Assembly (NCBI GenBank): GCA_021732805.1
Contig: JAKFUJ010000474.1
Location: forward strand, 1-7,665
Length of the DNA stretch: 7,665 nucleotides
Direction of reading: 5' to 3'
Source: Betaproteobacteria bacterium
GTDB lineage: Bacteria > Pseudomonadota > Gammaproteobacteria > Burkholderiales > SG8-41
Position numbers and translations under genes: made by a program. The first letter of the stretch is position 1, and the number at the start of each line of letters is the position of its first letter. This document shows positions 1-5,919 of this stretch, in pieces. The notes below the pieces were generated by a model that saw only the letters and a list, made by a program, of their open reading frames with translations, had not been told where the DNA came from and did not search any database.

Positions 1-580
1 TATCCAGGTACTCCTGCACCTTGAGCATGGAATCAACATGCCCCAAACCAATGATGTCCTGTGTTGCCTCAGGATTAATCGCCGCCAGGGCAGCAATGAT
101 TTTTTGTGCATTGCCCTGATGCATGACCATGGCAACGCGCAAATCCTCATATTTCCAGCCAATGGCACGGATCACTTCAAAGCTGCCGAGGTGCGCGCCC
201 ATCAGAAACAGGCCGTTGCCGCGGGCCAGCAGCCGGCGCAGTTCAGCCTCGCCATGCACTTCAAATTCAAACAGGCCAAAGTGGCGTCTGACCAGATATA
301 TGCGGTCATGAATGGTGGCGGCAAAAGTAAAAAAATGCCGGTACCTTTCAGCCCAGCGAGGAGGATGCCCCAACACGCGCTGCAGATACTTTGCCGACGC
401 ACGGCGACTGGTCGGGGCAAACAGCAAAAAATAACCGGCAATCAAATGCAGCACTGCACGTCCTGCACGTCGCCCCATACTCATCGAAATCCACACCATG
501 AGGCGCAGCATCAACCTGTTGCTGCGCTCCGGGGTATGCGCCCACTCGGCAATACGCTCCACTTTTGTTTCCACCGTCAT
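1..580 (-). CDS. LpxL/HtrB-type lysophospholipid acyltransferase, N-terminal 193 residues (cut by window edge)
   Basis: The minus-strand frame starts at ATG 580-578 and stays open to the left edge, so only the first 193 codons are visible (the whole LpxL family is usually about 300 aa). Seen: a hydrophobic stretch around residues 24-55, then the block GAHLGSFEV with His130 and Glu135, which is the HX4(D/E) catalytic motif of the LpxL/HtrB/MsbB family that transfers acyl chains from acyl-ACP to lipid acceptors at the inner membrane. Its ATG overlaps the dehydratase stop as ATGA (577-580), so it is the distal gene of the leftward operon and probably translated by coupling; no Shine-Dalgarno is visible. 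APE clusters regularly encode an LpxL-like enzyme thought to join the polyene acyl chain to its lipid carrier. In enterobacterial APE loci this domain is, as I recall, fused to a GT2 domain; here it begins as a stand-alone acyltransferase. The exact acceptor is inference; the family assignment is firm. Confidence 0.88.
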   Translation of the reverse strand, partial: MTVETKVERIAEWAHTPERSNRLMLRLMVWISMSMGRRAGRAVLHLIAGYFLLFAPTSRRASAKYLQRVLGHPPRWAERYRHFFTFAATIHDRIYLVRRHFGLFEFEVHGEAELRRLLARGNGLFLMGAHLGSFEVIRAIGWKYEDLRVAMVMHQGNAQKIIAALAAINPEATQDIIGLGHVDSMLKVQEYLD

Positions 581-882
581 GACGGGGAGCGCGAAACGAC
601 AGTACCGCTGGCAATTTTTCGGGTACCGGCGACGATCTCAAAATGCATGATGCCGCCTGAGGACACAGAGTGCCGAATCTCCAGCTCATCGCCCGGATTT
701 GCCGGACTCAGGAATTTCACTGCGCTGATCTCGCAGGTTTCCAGTCTGATACCGGTGGCAATGGTGATGGCATGCAGCGCCATATCCAGCAACGCCACCC
801 CCGGAAGTATGGGGGTGCCCGGGAAATGCCCGGGAAAGGCGGGATGATCCACCGGGACCGTCCAGCGCACGATGTCTGTCAT
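577..882 (-). CDS. ApeI-like 3-hydroxyacyl-ACP dehydratase (FabA/FabZ hotdog fold)
   Basis: A 101-aa single hotdog domain. The segment HFPGTPILPGVALLD (residues 19-33) is the FabA/FabZ active-site signature: His19 is the catalytic histidine, and the acid 14 residues later is Asp33, where FabZ has Glu and FabA has Asp. It should dehydrate 3-hydroxyacyl-ACP intermediates to trans-2-enoyl-ACP, the step that builds each double bond of an aryl polyene. At 101 aa it is shorter than housekeeping FabZ (about 150 aa), as usual for APE cluster dehydratases. It overlaps the AMP-ligase stop by ATGA at its start (879-882) and the acyltransferase start by ATGA at its end (577-580), placing it firmly in the operon. 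No Shine-Dalgarno precedes it. APE systems often have a second dehydratase-like partner (ApeP); none is in this window. Dehydratase family is seen directly; the polyene substrate is inferred from context. Confidence 0.9.
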   Translation of the reverse strand: MTDIVRWTVPVDHPAFPGHFPGTPILPGVALLDMALHAITIATGIRLETCEISAVKFLSPANPGDELEIRHSVSSGGIMHFEIVAGTRKIASGTVVSRSPS

Positions 883-2225
883 CCGGAAGCCCGGGCGCTC
901 TGCGCCTTGACCAGAGCCTGCAACGCCTCGCGCGGGAGTTTTCCTGTGCCATTGCGCGGCAGCGCATCAACAAACAGCAACGGTCGCGGCAGAAACACCG
1001 GATCAATATGCTCGCGCAACGCGGTCAGCAGACGTGCTGCATCCAGACCTGGAGCCACCACACAGGCCGCCAGTCGTGCAATACGATCATGGTCGGTATC
1101 GTCGGGCATGTAAAAAGCGCCGTCCACTACGCCGGGTATGGTATTGAGCAGGTGATTGAGACTGGCCAGCGAATGCCGCTTGCCTGCAATATTGACCAGG
1201 TCCGCGATTCGCCCGTGCAGTAAAAATTTCCCTTCCGCCACCGGCTCAATCACATCGTTCAGGGTGGTCCATGTCTCAACATGACCGCCACAGGCTTGTA
1301 CGCCCTCGCCCTTCACCGCCAGTTTTATTCCGCTGAGCAATTGCCATTCCGCGGTTTGCGTCGGACGGCGGGTTGCGATCAAGCCGGTTTCGGTGCTGCC
1401 ATAAATTTCCATCAGCGGAGCGCGGCACAGCGCTTCGATGTCCTGTGCAATCCGGATCGACAGGGGTGCGGTGGCGGATACCACCAATGAGACCTCCGGC
1501 AGTTCCAGTTCCGCATCGAGCAAGGTGCGCAGATGCGCGGGCGACGACACCAGCACCCGCGGCGCAGGCACAGCCGCCAGCGCCTTGCAGATATCCGCCG
1601 GGTAAAACGGCTGATCGCTGCAAAACGCGTAGCCGTTGCTCCATGCCATCAGCACCGTGGATTCAAACCCGTACATGTGCTGGGCCGGCACTGTACCCAC
1701 GATGATGCAGGGCGAATTTGGCAGCAGCCCCAGACACGATGCCTCGGCCTGCACGCTGCGCACCAGCCCGCCCCAGGTCTTGACGTGGGGCTGCGGCGTT
1801 CCGGTCGAACCCGAGGTAAATACCACCGCGATACGCTGCGCCACATCAATTTCCGGTATTGAAAATGCGTCGTCCCGGTCAACCGCAGCCATTGCCGGAT
1901 ACCTTGACTGCGGAAGATCCACGGTGCACGAATCGCTGTCAGTCAGACAAAAAACATCCGGCGCAAAAACCTTGATCTGGCGCACGACCCCTGGCGTATG
2001 GGTTGATGGCAGCAGACTCACTTTGCCGGTGAGGATGGCGGCGGCCAGCCCCACGCTGAACCGGTAACGATCACCGCACATATTGAGCAAATGACCGCCC
2101 GCCGGAAACCGGGCGGCAAGCTGGCGGACTTCCGCCATGAATTGGCGCAGTGTGACGGGGCATCCGGCGCGCCAGGCAATGATGCGCTCCGGTGTTGCGT
2201 GTGATAACAGCGGTAATGAAGACAT
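879..2225 (-). CDS. AMP-dependent aryl acid ligase (ANL family; ApeH-like hydroxybenzoate-loading enzyme)
   Basis: A 448-aa adenylate-forming enzyme. Motifs in order: P-loop TSGSTGTP at residues 137-144, YGSTETG at 275-281 (A5), GRIADLVNIAGKR at 338-350 (A8 hinge), and GTGKL at 426-430 with the catalytic C-terminal Lys429 (A10). All core ANL motifs are present, so the enzyme looks active. The chain is shorter than typical 500-550 aa acyl-CoA ligases, which fits the compact AMP-ligases of APE clusters. In APE biosynthesis the homologue ApeH activates 4-hydroxybenzoate with ATP and loads it on the cluster ACP; here the neighbouring ACP and the chorismatase across the divergent promoter suggest 3- or 4-hydroxybenzoate as substrate (inference). 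After the P-loop the sequence is PQPHVKTW rather than the usual PKG-type run. The start at 2225 lies 17 bp after the membrane protein stop and lacks a clear Shine-Dalgarno; no better in-frame start is evident. Its stop overlaps the dehydratase start (ATGA). Confidence 0.92.
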   Translation of the reverse strand: MSSLPLLSHATPERIIAWRAGCPVTLRQFMAEVRQLAARFPAGGHLLNMCGDRYRFSVGLAAAILTGKVSLLPSTHTPGVVRQIKVFAPDVFCLTDSDSCTVDLPQSRYPAMAAVDRDDAFSIPEIDVAQRIAVVFTSGSTGTPQPHVKTWGGLVRSVQAEASCLGLLPNSPCIIVGTVPAQHMYGFESTVLMAWSNGYAFCSDQPFYPADICKALAAVPAPRVLVSSPAHLRTLLDAELELPEVSLVVSATAPLSIRIAQDIEALCRAPLMEIYGSTETGLIATRRPTQTAEWQLLSGIKLAVKGEGVQACGGHVETWTTLNDVIEPVAEGKFLLHGRIADLVNIAGKRHSLASLNHLLNTIPGVVDGAFYMPDDTDHDRIARLAACVVAPGLDAARLLTALREHIDPVFLPRPLLFVDALPRNGTGKLPREALQALVKAQSARASG

Positions 2226-2242
2226 GGGTGATTACGCAGACA

Positions 2243-2881
2243 CTAACGCGGGTTTCCGAAGCCGTTTCTGAATGCCCGCACCGCATCGAGGATATTTTTT
2301 TGTTTCAAATCGGGCAACAGCCATCTGCGCACCCAATATTCAGCGATAAACATCAATACGACCAGGGGCAGAGTCAGGAAATTTGCGAAAACCGACCAGG
2401 TCGTCAACGGCGTCAGTACAAAAAGCAGGGTGGAAACCAGCGCCATCACCGCAAAAAACAGGGTCCAGGCAACAGTGACTTGGCGCGAGTAAATTTCATG
2501 CTGCGGCGTCAATGGCGCATGCACCGCGTTGGCAAATCGGGTGCACAGCGATTGCCTGCCAGCCAATAAAGTGCGGCCAAATGTCACGAACAGTATGAGT
2601 TGCAATCCCACGTGCTGAATCCAGAAAACCAGCCCGAAATGGTGTTCCAGCGCGCTCCACCCGACCAATAGCACAACACACAGCATCGCCAGCAAGCCCA
2701 GCATGGCGACGCGCCGTGGCGAACGCCAAGCCAGCATCGCAGCAATTATGATCAGCGGTGCAATGGCCACCACAGCGCCCAGCCGACTGTTGTCCGCAGA
2801 TGCATTGACGAAATGCGCCAATAACGGGTAGCCGATCACCAACACGGCAATCCCCGCCCAGCGGACGACTCGACGGACCAT
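2243..2881 (-). CDS. COG4648-type integral membrane protein of aryl polyene clusters (ApeG-like)
   Basis: A 212-aa very hydrophobic protein with about six predicted membrane helices (approximately residues 8-24, 35-52, 57-76, 83-101, 135-157, 165-185). The loop FGRTLLAGRQSLCTRFA (102-118) resembles the conserved FGRTL-x-G-R-x-P-L-C-T-R segment I recognise from the COG4648 predicted membrane proteins that sit between the ACP and AMP-ligase genes of APE clusters. The biochemical function of this family is not established; a role in membrane assembly of the pigment machinery or in lipid attachment is possible. I chose the start at 2881 because ATG there overlaps the ACP stop as TGATG (2879-2883); the frame is open further upstream to 3097, but that part lies opposite the ACP gene in another frame and is not membrane-like. 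Ends with TAG, 17 bp before the AMP-ligase start. Confidence 0.85.
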   Translation of the reverse strand: MVRRVVRWAGIAVLVIGYPLLAHFVNASADNSRLGAVVAIAPLIIIAAMLAWRSPRRVAMLGLLAMLCVVLLVGWSALEHHFGLVFWIQHVGLQLILFVTFGRTLLAGRQSLCTRFANAVHAPLTPQHEIYSRQVTVAWTLFFAVMALVSTLLFVLTPLTTWSVFANFLTLPLVVLMFIAEYWVRRWLLPDLKQKNILDAVRAFRNGFGNPR

Positions 2882-3171
2882 CAGCGGGTTCTTTGCTCGG
2901 CGATAAAGTCTGAGAGGCTGCGCAACGAATTGAATGTGTGCTGGTTGTCGGCACTGTCCGCACGCAGCTTCAGACCATAATGTTTGGAGACCACCAGTGC
3001 GACTTCCAGTACATCGATCGAATCCAGGCCGAGGCCATCGCCATACAGCGGGGCGTCCGGAGCAATTTGATCTGCCGTAATCTCGAGATTCAGGCATTCG
3101 ATCATCAACTCCGCCACCTCGAGTTGCAGCGCCGCGGTACTGGCGGCGGCGGGTTTGTGGTTATCTTGCAT
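2881..3171 (-). CDS. Acyl carrier protein
   Basis: A 96-aa carrier protein. The segment GLGLDSIDVLEV (residues 46-57) is the phosphopantetheine attachment motif, with Ser51 as the predicted attachment residue; LDSID in place of the FabD-type DSLD is usual for APE cluster ACPs. The first 14 residues are an Ala-rich extension before the first helix. It should carry the aryl starter and growing polyene for the AMP-ligase, the dehydratase and the ketosynthases encoded outside the window. It is the first gene of the leftward operon. The start is well fixed: an in-frame TGA lies 9-7 bases upstream of the ATG at 3171 and the next Met is residue 23, inside the first helix. No Shine-Dalgarno is visible ahead of it. 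Its stop is fused to the membrane protein start (TGATG). APE clusters commonly encode two tandem ACPs; only one is here. Confidence 0.93.
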   Translation of the reverse strand: MQDNHKPAAASTAALQLEVAELMIECLNLEITADQIAPDAPLYGDGLGLDSIDVLEVALVVSKHYGLKLRADSADNQHTFNSLRSLSDFIAEQRTR

Positions 3172-3187
3172 GGTGTGTCATGTCTAA

Positions 3188-3193
3188 TTTATA
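3188..3193 (-). promoter_or_regulatory. Candidate -10 box (TATAAA) for the ACP operon
   Basis: On the minus strand TATAAA lies at 3193-3188, inside an AT-rich run, 16 bases ahead of the ACP start. There is no convincing -35 box 16-18 bp upstream, and the implied leader would be only about 10 nt without a Shine-Dalgarno. Another AT-rich hexamer, CATAAT at 3345-3340 on the minus strand, is an alternative with a longer leader. Both are weak predictions. Confidence 0.2.
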
Positions 3194-3350
3194 CACGAGG
3201 AGAGCGAAAAGCTGCCGGGGCTTCATTCCGCACCTGATCAAGACAGGATATCCCGGTCAATGCCGCATATTTAACAGCAATATTGTCATGTCCGGCCATA
3301 TCAGGCGGCATTTTCCTCTCTTTCGCCATGTTTTTTATGATTATGTAAAT

Positions 3351-3394
3351 TTGACATCGAATATATTGACAGAGGCGATCCCGCAGGATCGTAT
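3351..3394 (+). promoter_or_regulatory. Candidate sigma-70 promoter for the halogenase/chorismatase operon
   Basis: Two exact consensus -35 hexamers TTGACA lie 15 bp apart at 3351-3356 and 3366-3371. For the second, a 17-bp spacer leads to TCGTAT at 3389-3394, a weak -10 match (3 of 6 positions). The first has no good -10 at standard spacing. The -35 boxes are strong but the -10 is poor, so the promoter could need an activator or the real start could lie elsewhere in the region. Confidence 0.35.
3376..3391. promoter_or_regulatory. Perfect inverted repeat CGATCC-CGCA-GGATCG, possible operator
   Basis: Positions 3376-3381 (CGATCC) and 3386-3391 (GGATCG) are exact reverse complements around a 4-base centre. 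The repeat fills the spacer between the second TTGACA box and the candidate -10, where a bound regulator would directly affect transcription. As an RNA it could instead form a short hairpin in a leader. No regulator gene is present in the window to pair with it, so operator function is inference. Confidence 0.3.
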
Positions 3395-3460
3395 CAATCT
3401 CTCGTATGCGCACGTTGTGATACCCAATCAACCATGCCATGTGCTGTCGATCACTATTTG

Positions 3461-3465
3461 GGAGG
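3461..3465 (+). promoter_or_regulatory. Shine-Dalgarno GGAGG that sets the halogenase-like gene start
   Basis: GGAGG at 3461-3465 sits 11 bases before ATG 3477, the in-frame start. A second ATG at 3473 is closer (7 bases) but out of frame with the flavoprotein. It is the only strong ribosome site at a gene start in this window and argues against the longer open frame starting at 3180. Confidence 0.65.
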
Positions 3466-3476
3466 ATAATCGATGC

Positions 3477-4820
3477 ATGAATCCTCTCATCGAAACGCCA
3501 ACCACCTGCGCTTCGGACTGTGACGTACTGATCATTGGTGGCGGCCCCGCGGGTTCTACCGCCGCTGCCCTGCTTGCCGAGCGCGGTCACCGCGTCACAC
3601 TGATGGAAAAAGCACACCATCCCCGCTTCCACATTGGTGAATCGTTGCTTCCCGCCAATCTGCCACTTCTGGAGAAACTGGGTGTGGCTGATGCTGTCAA
3701 AACCATCGGTATGGAAAAATGGGGGGCGGAGTTTGTCTCGCCATGGCACGACCACAAACAATCCTTCGAATTTGCCGACGCACTGGACAAATCCATGCCT
3801 TTGGCGTACCAGGTGCGTCGCTCGGAATTTGACGAAATCCTGATCCGCAACGCCATCCAAAAAAAAGCCCGCGTGGTGGAAGGTTGCCGGGTGCGGGATG
3901 TCCGCTTCCTGCCCGATAAGAAGGGCGTGCTGGCACAGGCCCGTCATGATGATGGCAGCATCGAAACCGTGCGCGCACGCTTCGTCATGGATGCCTCGGG
4001 CCGCGACACATTTCTCGCCGGTCGCCTGAAAGCCAAGCACCGCAACAAGAAACACAGCAGCGCCGCCATTTACGCGCATTTTTCCGGAGCCTCGCGCAAT
4101 CCCGGAAAAGCCGCAGGCAATATCTCCATTTACTGGTTTGAACATGGCTGGTTCTGGCTGATACCGCTGGCTGACGGCGCCACCAGCATCGGCGTAGTGG
4201 CCTGGCCGTACTACCTGAAAACACGCAAACAAAAATCGCTGACACAATTTTTTCAGGAAACCATCGCCCTGTGCAAACCGCTGCATGCCCGGCTGCAGAA
4301 TGCCCGGCTGACATCGCCTGTTGAAGCCACCGCAAACTTCTCCTACTCCTGCGACCGCACGCATGGCAGCAACTATCTGCTGTTGGGTGATGCCTACGCT
4401 TTTATCGACCCGATATTTTCTTCGGGTGTAATGCTGGCCATGCAAAGTGCGTTTGCCGGCGCTGACGCCGTGGATACCGCTCTGCGCCACCCGCATCAGG
4501 CAATTGCTGCATTAAAAAAATTCGATCAATCCATGCGAATCGGTCCCAGGGAGTTTTCATGGTTTATTTATCGGGTAACCAACCCCGCCCTGCGCAACAT
4601 GTTCATGGCGCCCCGCGACATTTTCCGCGTGAAGCAGGCTTTGCTTTCGGTACTGGCTGGCGACGTATTCGGGAAAACCCCGATTCAAGGCCCGCTGCTC
4701 GTATTCAAAGGGCTGTATTACGCATCATCGCTGCTGAATCCGGTACGCACAATGAAAGCCTGGCGGATGCGTAAACACAACATACGGGTTGTGGATGGAA
4801 TCAACGCAGCGACAAACTGA
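3477..4820 (+). CDS. FAD-dependent halogenase-like oxidoreductase (PltA/CmlS-like flavoprotein)
   Basis: A 447-aa flavoprotein. Seen: N-terminal dinucleotide-binding GGGPAG at residues 21-26, followed by an acidic end of beta-2 (MEK, 43-45); GESLLP at 54-59; Lys81 in MEKWGAEF, matching the conserved lysine of flavin-dependent halogenases; WFWLIP at 225-230, fitting the WxWxIP halogenase signature; and GDAYAFIDPIFSSGV at 304-318, the second FAD-contact motif. Such enzymes use reduced FAD and O2 to form hypohalous acid that is guided to the lysine. Xanthomonadins are brominated aryl polyenes and their cluster encodes a related enzyme, so halogenation of the aryl ring or polyene is plausible. 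Members of this family in non-halogenated APE loci are annotated merely as oxidoreductases, so a different redox role is possible. The start at 3477 is chosen for the GGAGG 11 bases upstream; the frame is open back to 3180 without protein-like content. It is first in the rightward operon and its stop overlaps the chorismatase start as TGATG. Confidence 0.88.
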   Translation: MNPLIETPTTCASDCDVLIIGGGPAGSTAAALLAERGHRVTLMEKAHHPRFHIGESLLPANLPLLEKLGVADAVKTIGMEKWGAEFVSPWHDHKQSFEFADALDKSMPLAYQVRRSEFDEILIRNAIQKKARVVEGCRVRDVRFLPDKKGVLAQARHDDGSIETVRARFVMDASGRDTFLAGRLKAKHRNKKHSSAAIYAHFSGASRNPGKAAGNISIYWFEHGWFWLIPLADGATSIGVVAWPYYLKTRKQKSLTQFFQETIALCKPLHARLQNARLTSPVEATANFSYSCDRTHGSNYLLLGDAYAFIDPIFSSGVMLAMQSAFAGADAVDTALRHPHQAIAALKKFDQSMRIGPREFSWFIYRVTNPALRNMFMAPRDIFRVKQALLSVLAGDVFGKTPIQGPLLVFKGLYYASSLLNPVRTMKAWRMRKHNIRVVDGINAATN

Positions 4821-5917
4821 TGCAGCTCAAAGCTTACCCACTGTATGGCCCGAAGTTGTCCGTTGCCACTTTCCCGGAAAGACCGGGTCGCTGGGAAACA
4901 AACGCACTCGGCACTTTCCTTTTTTCTGCAGACGCCGCCGACAAAAAAACGTCTGCCCCTTGCGCCATCCCGTGCATGCGCGTCGCCCTGCAGAGGCTCG
5001 ATGGCGACGGCGAAATCTGCGAGGTCTGGCATGGCAGCGGGCAACCCACGCAGGGTCGGCGCGGCGATCTCCACTATTGCCACGATGATGAAGTGTTGTT
5101 TGGCGTCATTGCACTGCGGGAAAGAACGGACGCAAGCCATACCGAGCAAATCTCGTCAACCGGCGCCGGTACCGGTACCGGAAAAACACCTTTGCAACAG
5201 GCCGCAGAATCGGCGTACCGCCAGATATTTTCGCTGCTCGATACCATGGGCTATCCGCATCCGTTGCGGATCTGGAATTACATCGCAGACATCAATGGCC
5301 ACAGTTTCGGCCTTGAGCGCTACCGCCAGTTCAACATGGGGAGGCAGGACGCATTCCTTGCCCACGAGCGCAAAGTGGTGGGCAATGTACCCGCAGCATG
5401 TGCGCTGGGCTCGGCTCATGGACCATTGACCATCGCCTTTCTCGCCGGACGCACGGCGCCGCTGAAAATTGAAAACCCGCGTCAGACCAGTGCCTATCTG
5501 TATCCACAGCAGTACGGTCCGCGCAGCCCCACGTTTTCCCGCGCCAGTCTTGCGCAACTCGGAGATGACCGGATTTTATTCATTTCGGGTACCGCCAGTG
5601 TCGTAGGGCATGCAACCCTGCACCCCGGCGATGTCGTGGCACAAACCCGCGAAACCATGACCAATATCAGGGCCGTGCTCGCCGAGACCAACCGCCGGAT
5701 CAGTCAGTCCGGATTCGACCTGCCCGACCTGCATTACCGGGTCTATGTACGTCACCCCGCCGATCTTGAACAGATTCGCACTGAGCTGACCCATTGTGTG
5801 GGCGGAACACCCAGAGCCATTTACCTGCAGGCCGATGTGTGCCGCAGCGATCTGTTGCTGGAAATCGAAGCCGCTGCAGTGCTCACGCTGACATCAGCGC
5901 ACGGGCTACGGGACTGA
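4820..5917 (+). CDS. Chorismatase, XanB2/Hyg5-like (hydroxybenzoate synthase)
   Basis: A 365-aa protein recognised as the FkbO/Hyg5/XanB2 chorismatase family. Seen: RIWNYIADIN (150-159), LERYRQFNMGR (165-175), PAACALG (191-197), SGTASVVGH (256-264), GDVVAQTRET (270-279) and the C-terminal DVCRSDLLLEIE (339-350). Cys341 and Glu348 have the same 7-residue spacing as Hyg5 Cys327/Glu334, and Gly257 in SGTAS likely matches the Hyg5 Gly240 that is Ala in FkbO; together these point to the 3-hydroxybenzoate-forming side rather than the FkbO hydrolase. XanB2 of Xanthomonas makes both 3- and 4-hydroxybenzoate from chorismate for xanthomonadin and ubiquinone. Here it would supply the aryl starter to the AMP-ligase across the divergent promoter. 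Cytosolic, no signal peptide. Residues 111-125 are a Gly/Thr-rich low-complexity linker; GTGTGKT there resembles a P-loop but is not one. The start overlaps the halogenase stop by one base (TGATG) with no Shine-Dalgarno, suggesting coupled translation. 3-HBA versus 4-HBA specificity is inference. Confidence 0.9.
   Translation: MQLKAYPLYGPKLSVATFPERPGRWETNALGTFLFSADAADKKTSAPCAIPCMRVALQRLDGDGEICEVWHGSGQPTQGRRGDLHYCHDDEVLFGVIALRERTDASHTEQISSTGAGTGTGKTPLQQAAESAYRQIFSLLDTMGYPHPLRIWNYIADINGHSFGLERYRQFNMGRQDAFLAHERKVVGNVPAACALGSAHGPLTIAFLAGRTAPLKIENPRQTSAYLYPQQYGPRSPTFSRASLAQLGDDRILFISGTASVVGHATLHPGDVVAQTRETMTNIRAVLAETNRRISQSGFDLPDLHYRVYVRHPADLEQIRTELTHCVGGTPRAIYLQADVCRSDLLLEIEAAAVLTLTSAHGLRD
5166..5181. 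repeat. 16-bp perfect palindrome CCGGTACCGGTACCGG inside the chorismatase gene
   Basis: The sequence is its own reverse complement and also contains overlapping GGTACC units. It encodes Gly-Thr repeats in the low-complexity linker (residues 116-121), where protein constraint is low. It may be only a by-product of a GGT-ACC codon repeat. Confidence 0.6.
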
Positions 5918-5919
5918 GC

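Larger units (their letters stand above)
3172..3476. promoter_or_regulatory. Divergent intergenic region with promoters for both operons
   Basis: About 305 bp without a convincing gene between the ACP start and the halogenase-like start. It is AT-richer than the flanking genes, especially 3310-3370 (runs of T and A). Both operons must be read from here unless they depend on distant promoters. It contains two TTGACA boxes, a perfect 6-bp-stem palindrome and a Shine-Dalgarno, annotated separately. The plus-strand frame of the halogenase gene happens to be open across it from 3180, but its translation has no family resemblance and the gene has a good ribosome site further downstream, so I treat it as non-coding. 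Confidence 0.75.

Noticed and set aside
38..847. Plus-strand 269-codon open frame
   Set aside because: It is antisense to the acyltransferase and dehydratase genes, both of which have catalytic motifs; its own translation is not protein-like.
2882..3097. Longer start for the membrane protein (284 residues)
   Set aside because: The extra part lies inside the ACP gene in another frame and is Arg/Gly/Cys-rich, not membrane-like; ATG 2881 overlaps the ACP stop.
3180..3476. In-frame N-terminal extension of the halogenase-like protein by 99 residues
   Set aside because: The extension covers the AT-rich divergent region, shows no family resemblance, and the GGAGG before 3477 puts the FAD motif at the normal distance from the N-terminus.
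3189..4496. Long open minus-strand frame (435 codons) opposite the halogenase-like gene
   Set aside because: Its translation has no recognisable motif, and it lies antisense to a clear flavoprotein with intact motifs; such shadows are common in GC-rich codon-biased genes.
3477..4820. Geranylgeranyl reductase-type flavoprotein as the alternative identity
   Set aside because: The FAD motifs are shared, but WFWLIP, the GESLLP block and Lys81 fit flavin-dependent halogenases better; kept only as a caveat.
5165..5187. P-loop-like GTGTGKT in the chorismatase
   Set aside because: It lies in a low-complexity linker, has no Walker B partner, and the rest of the protein is a chorismatase fold.
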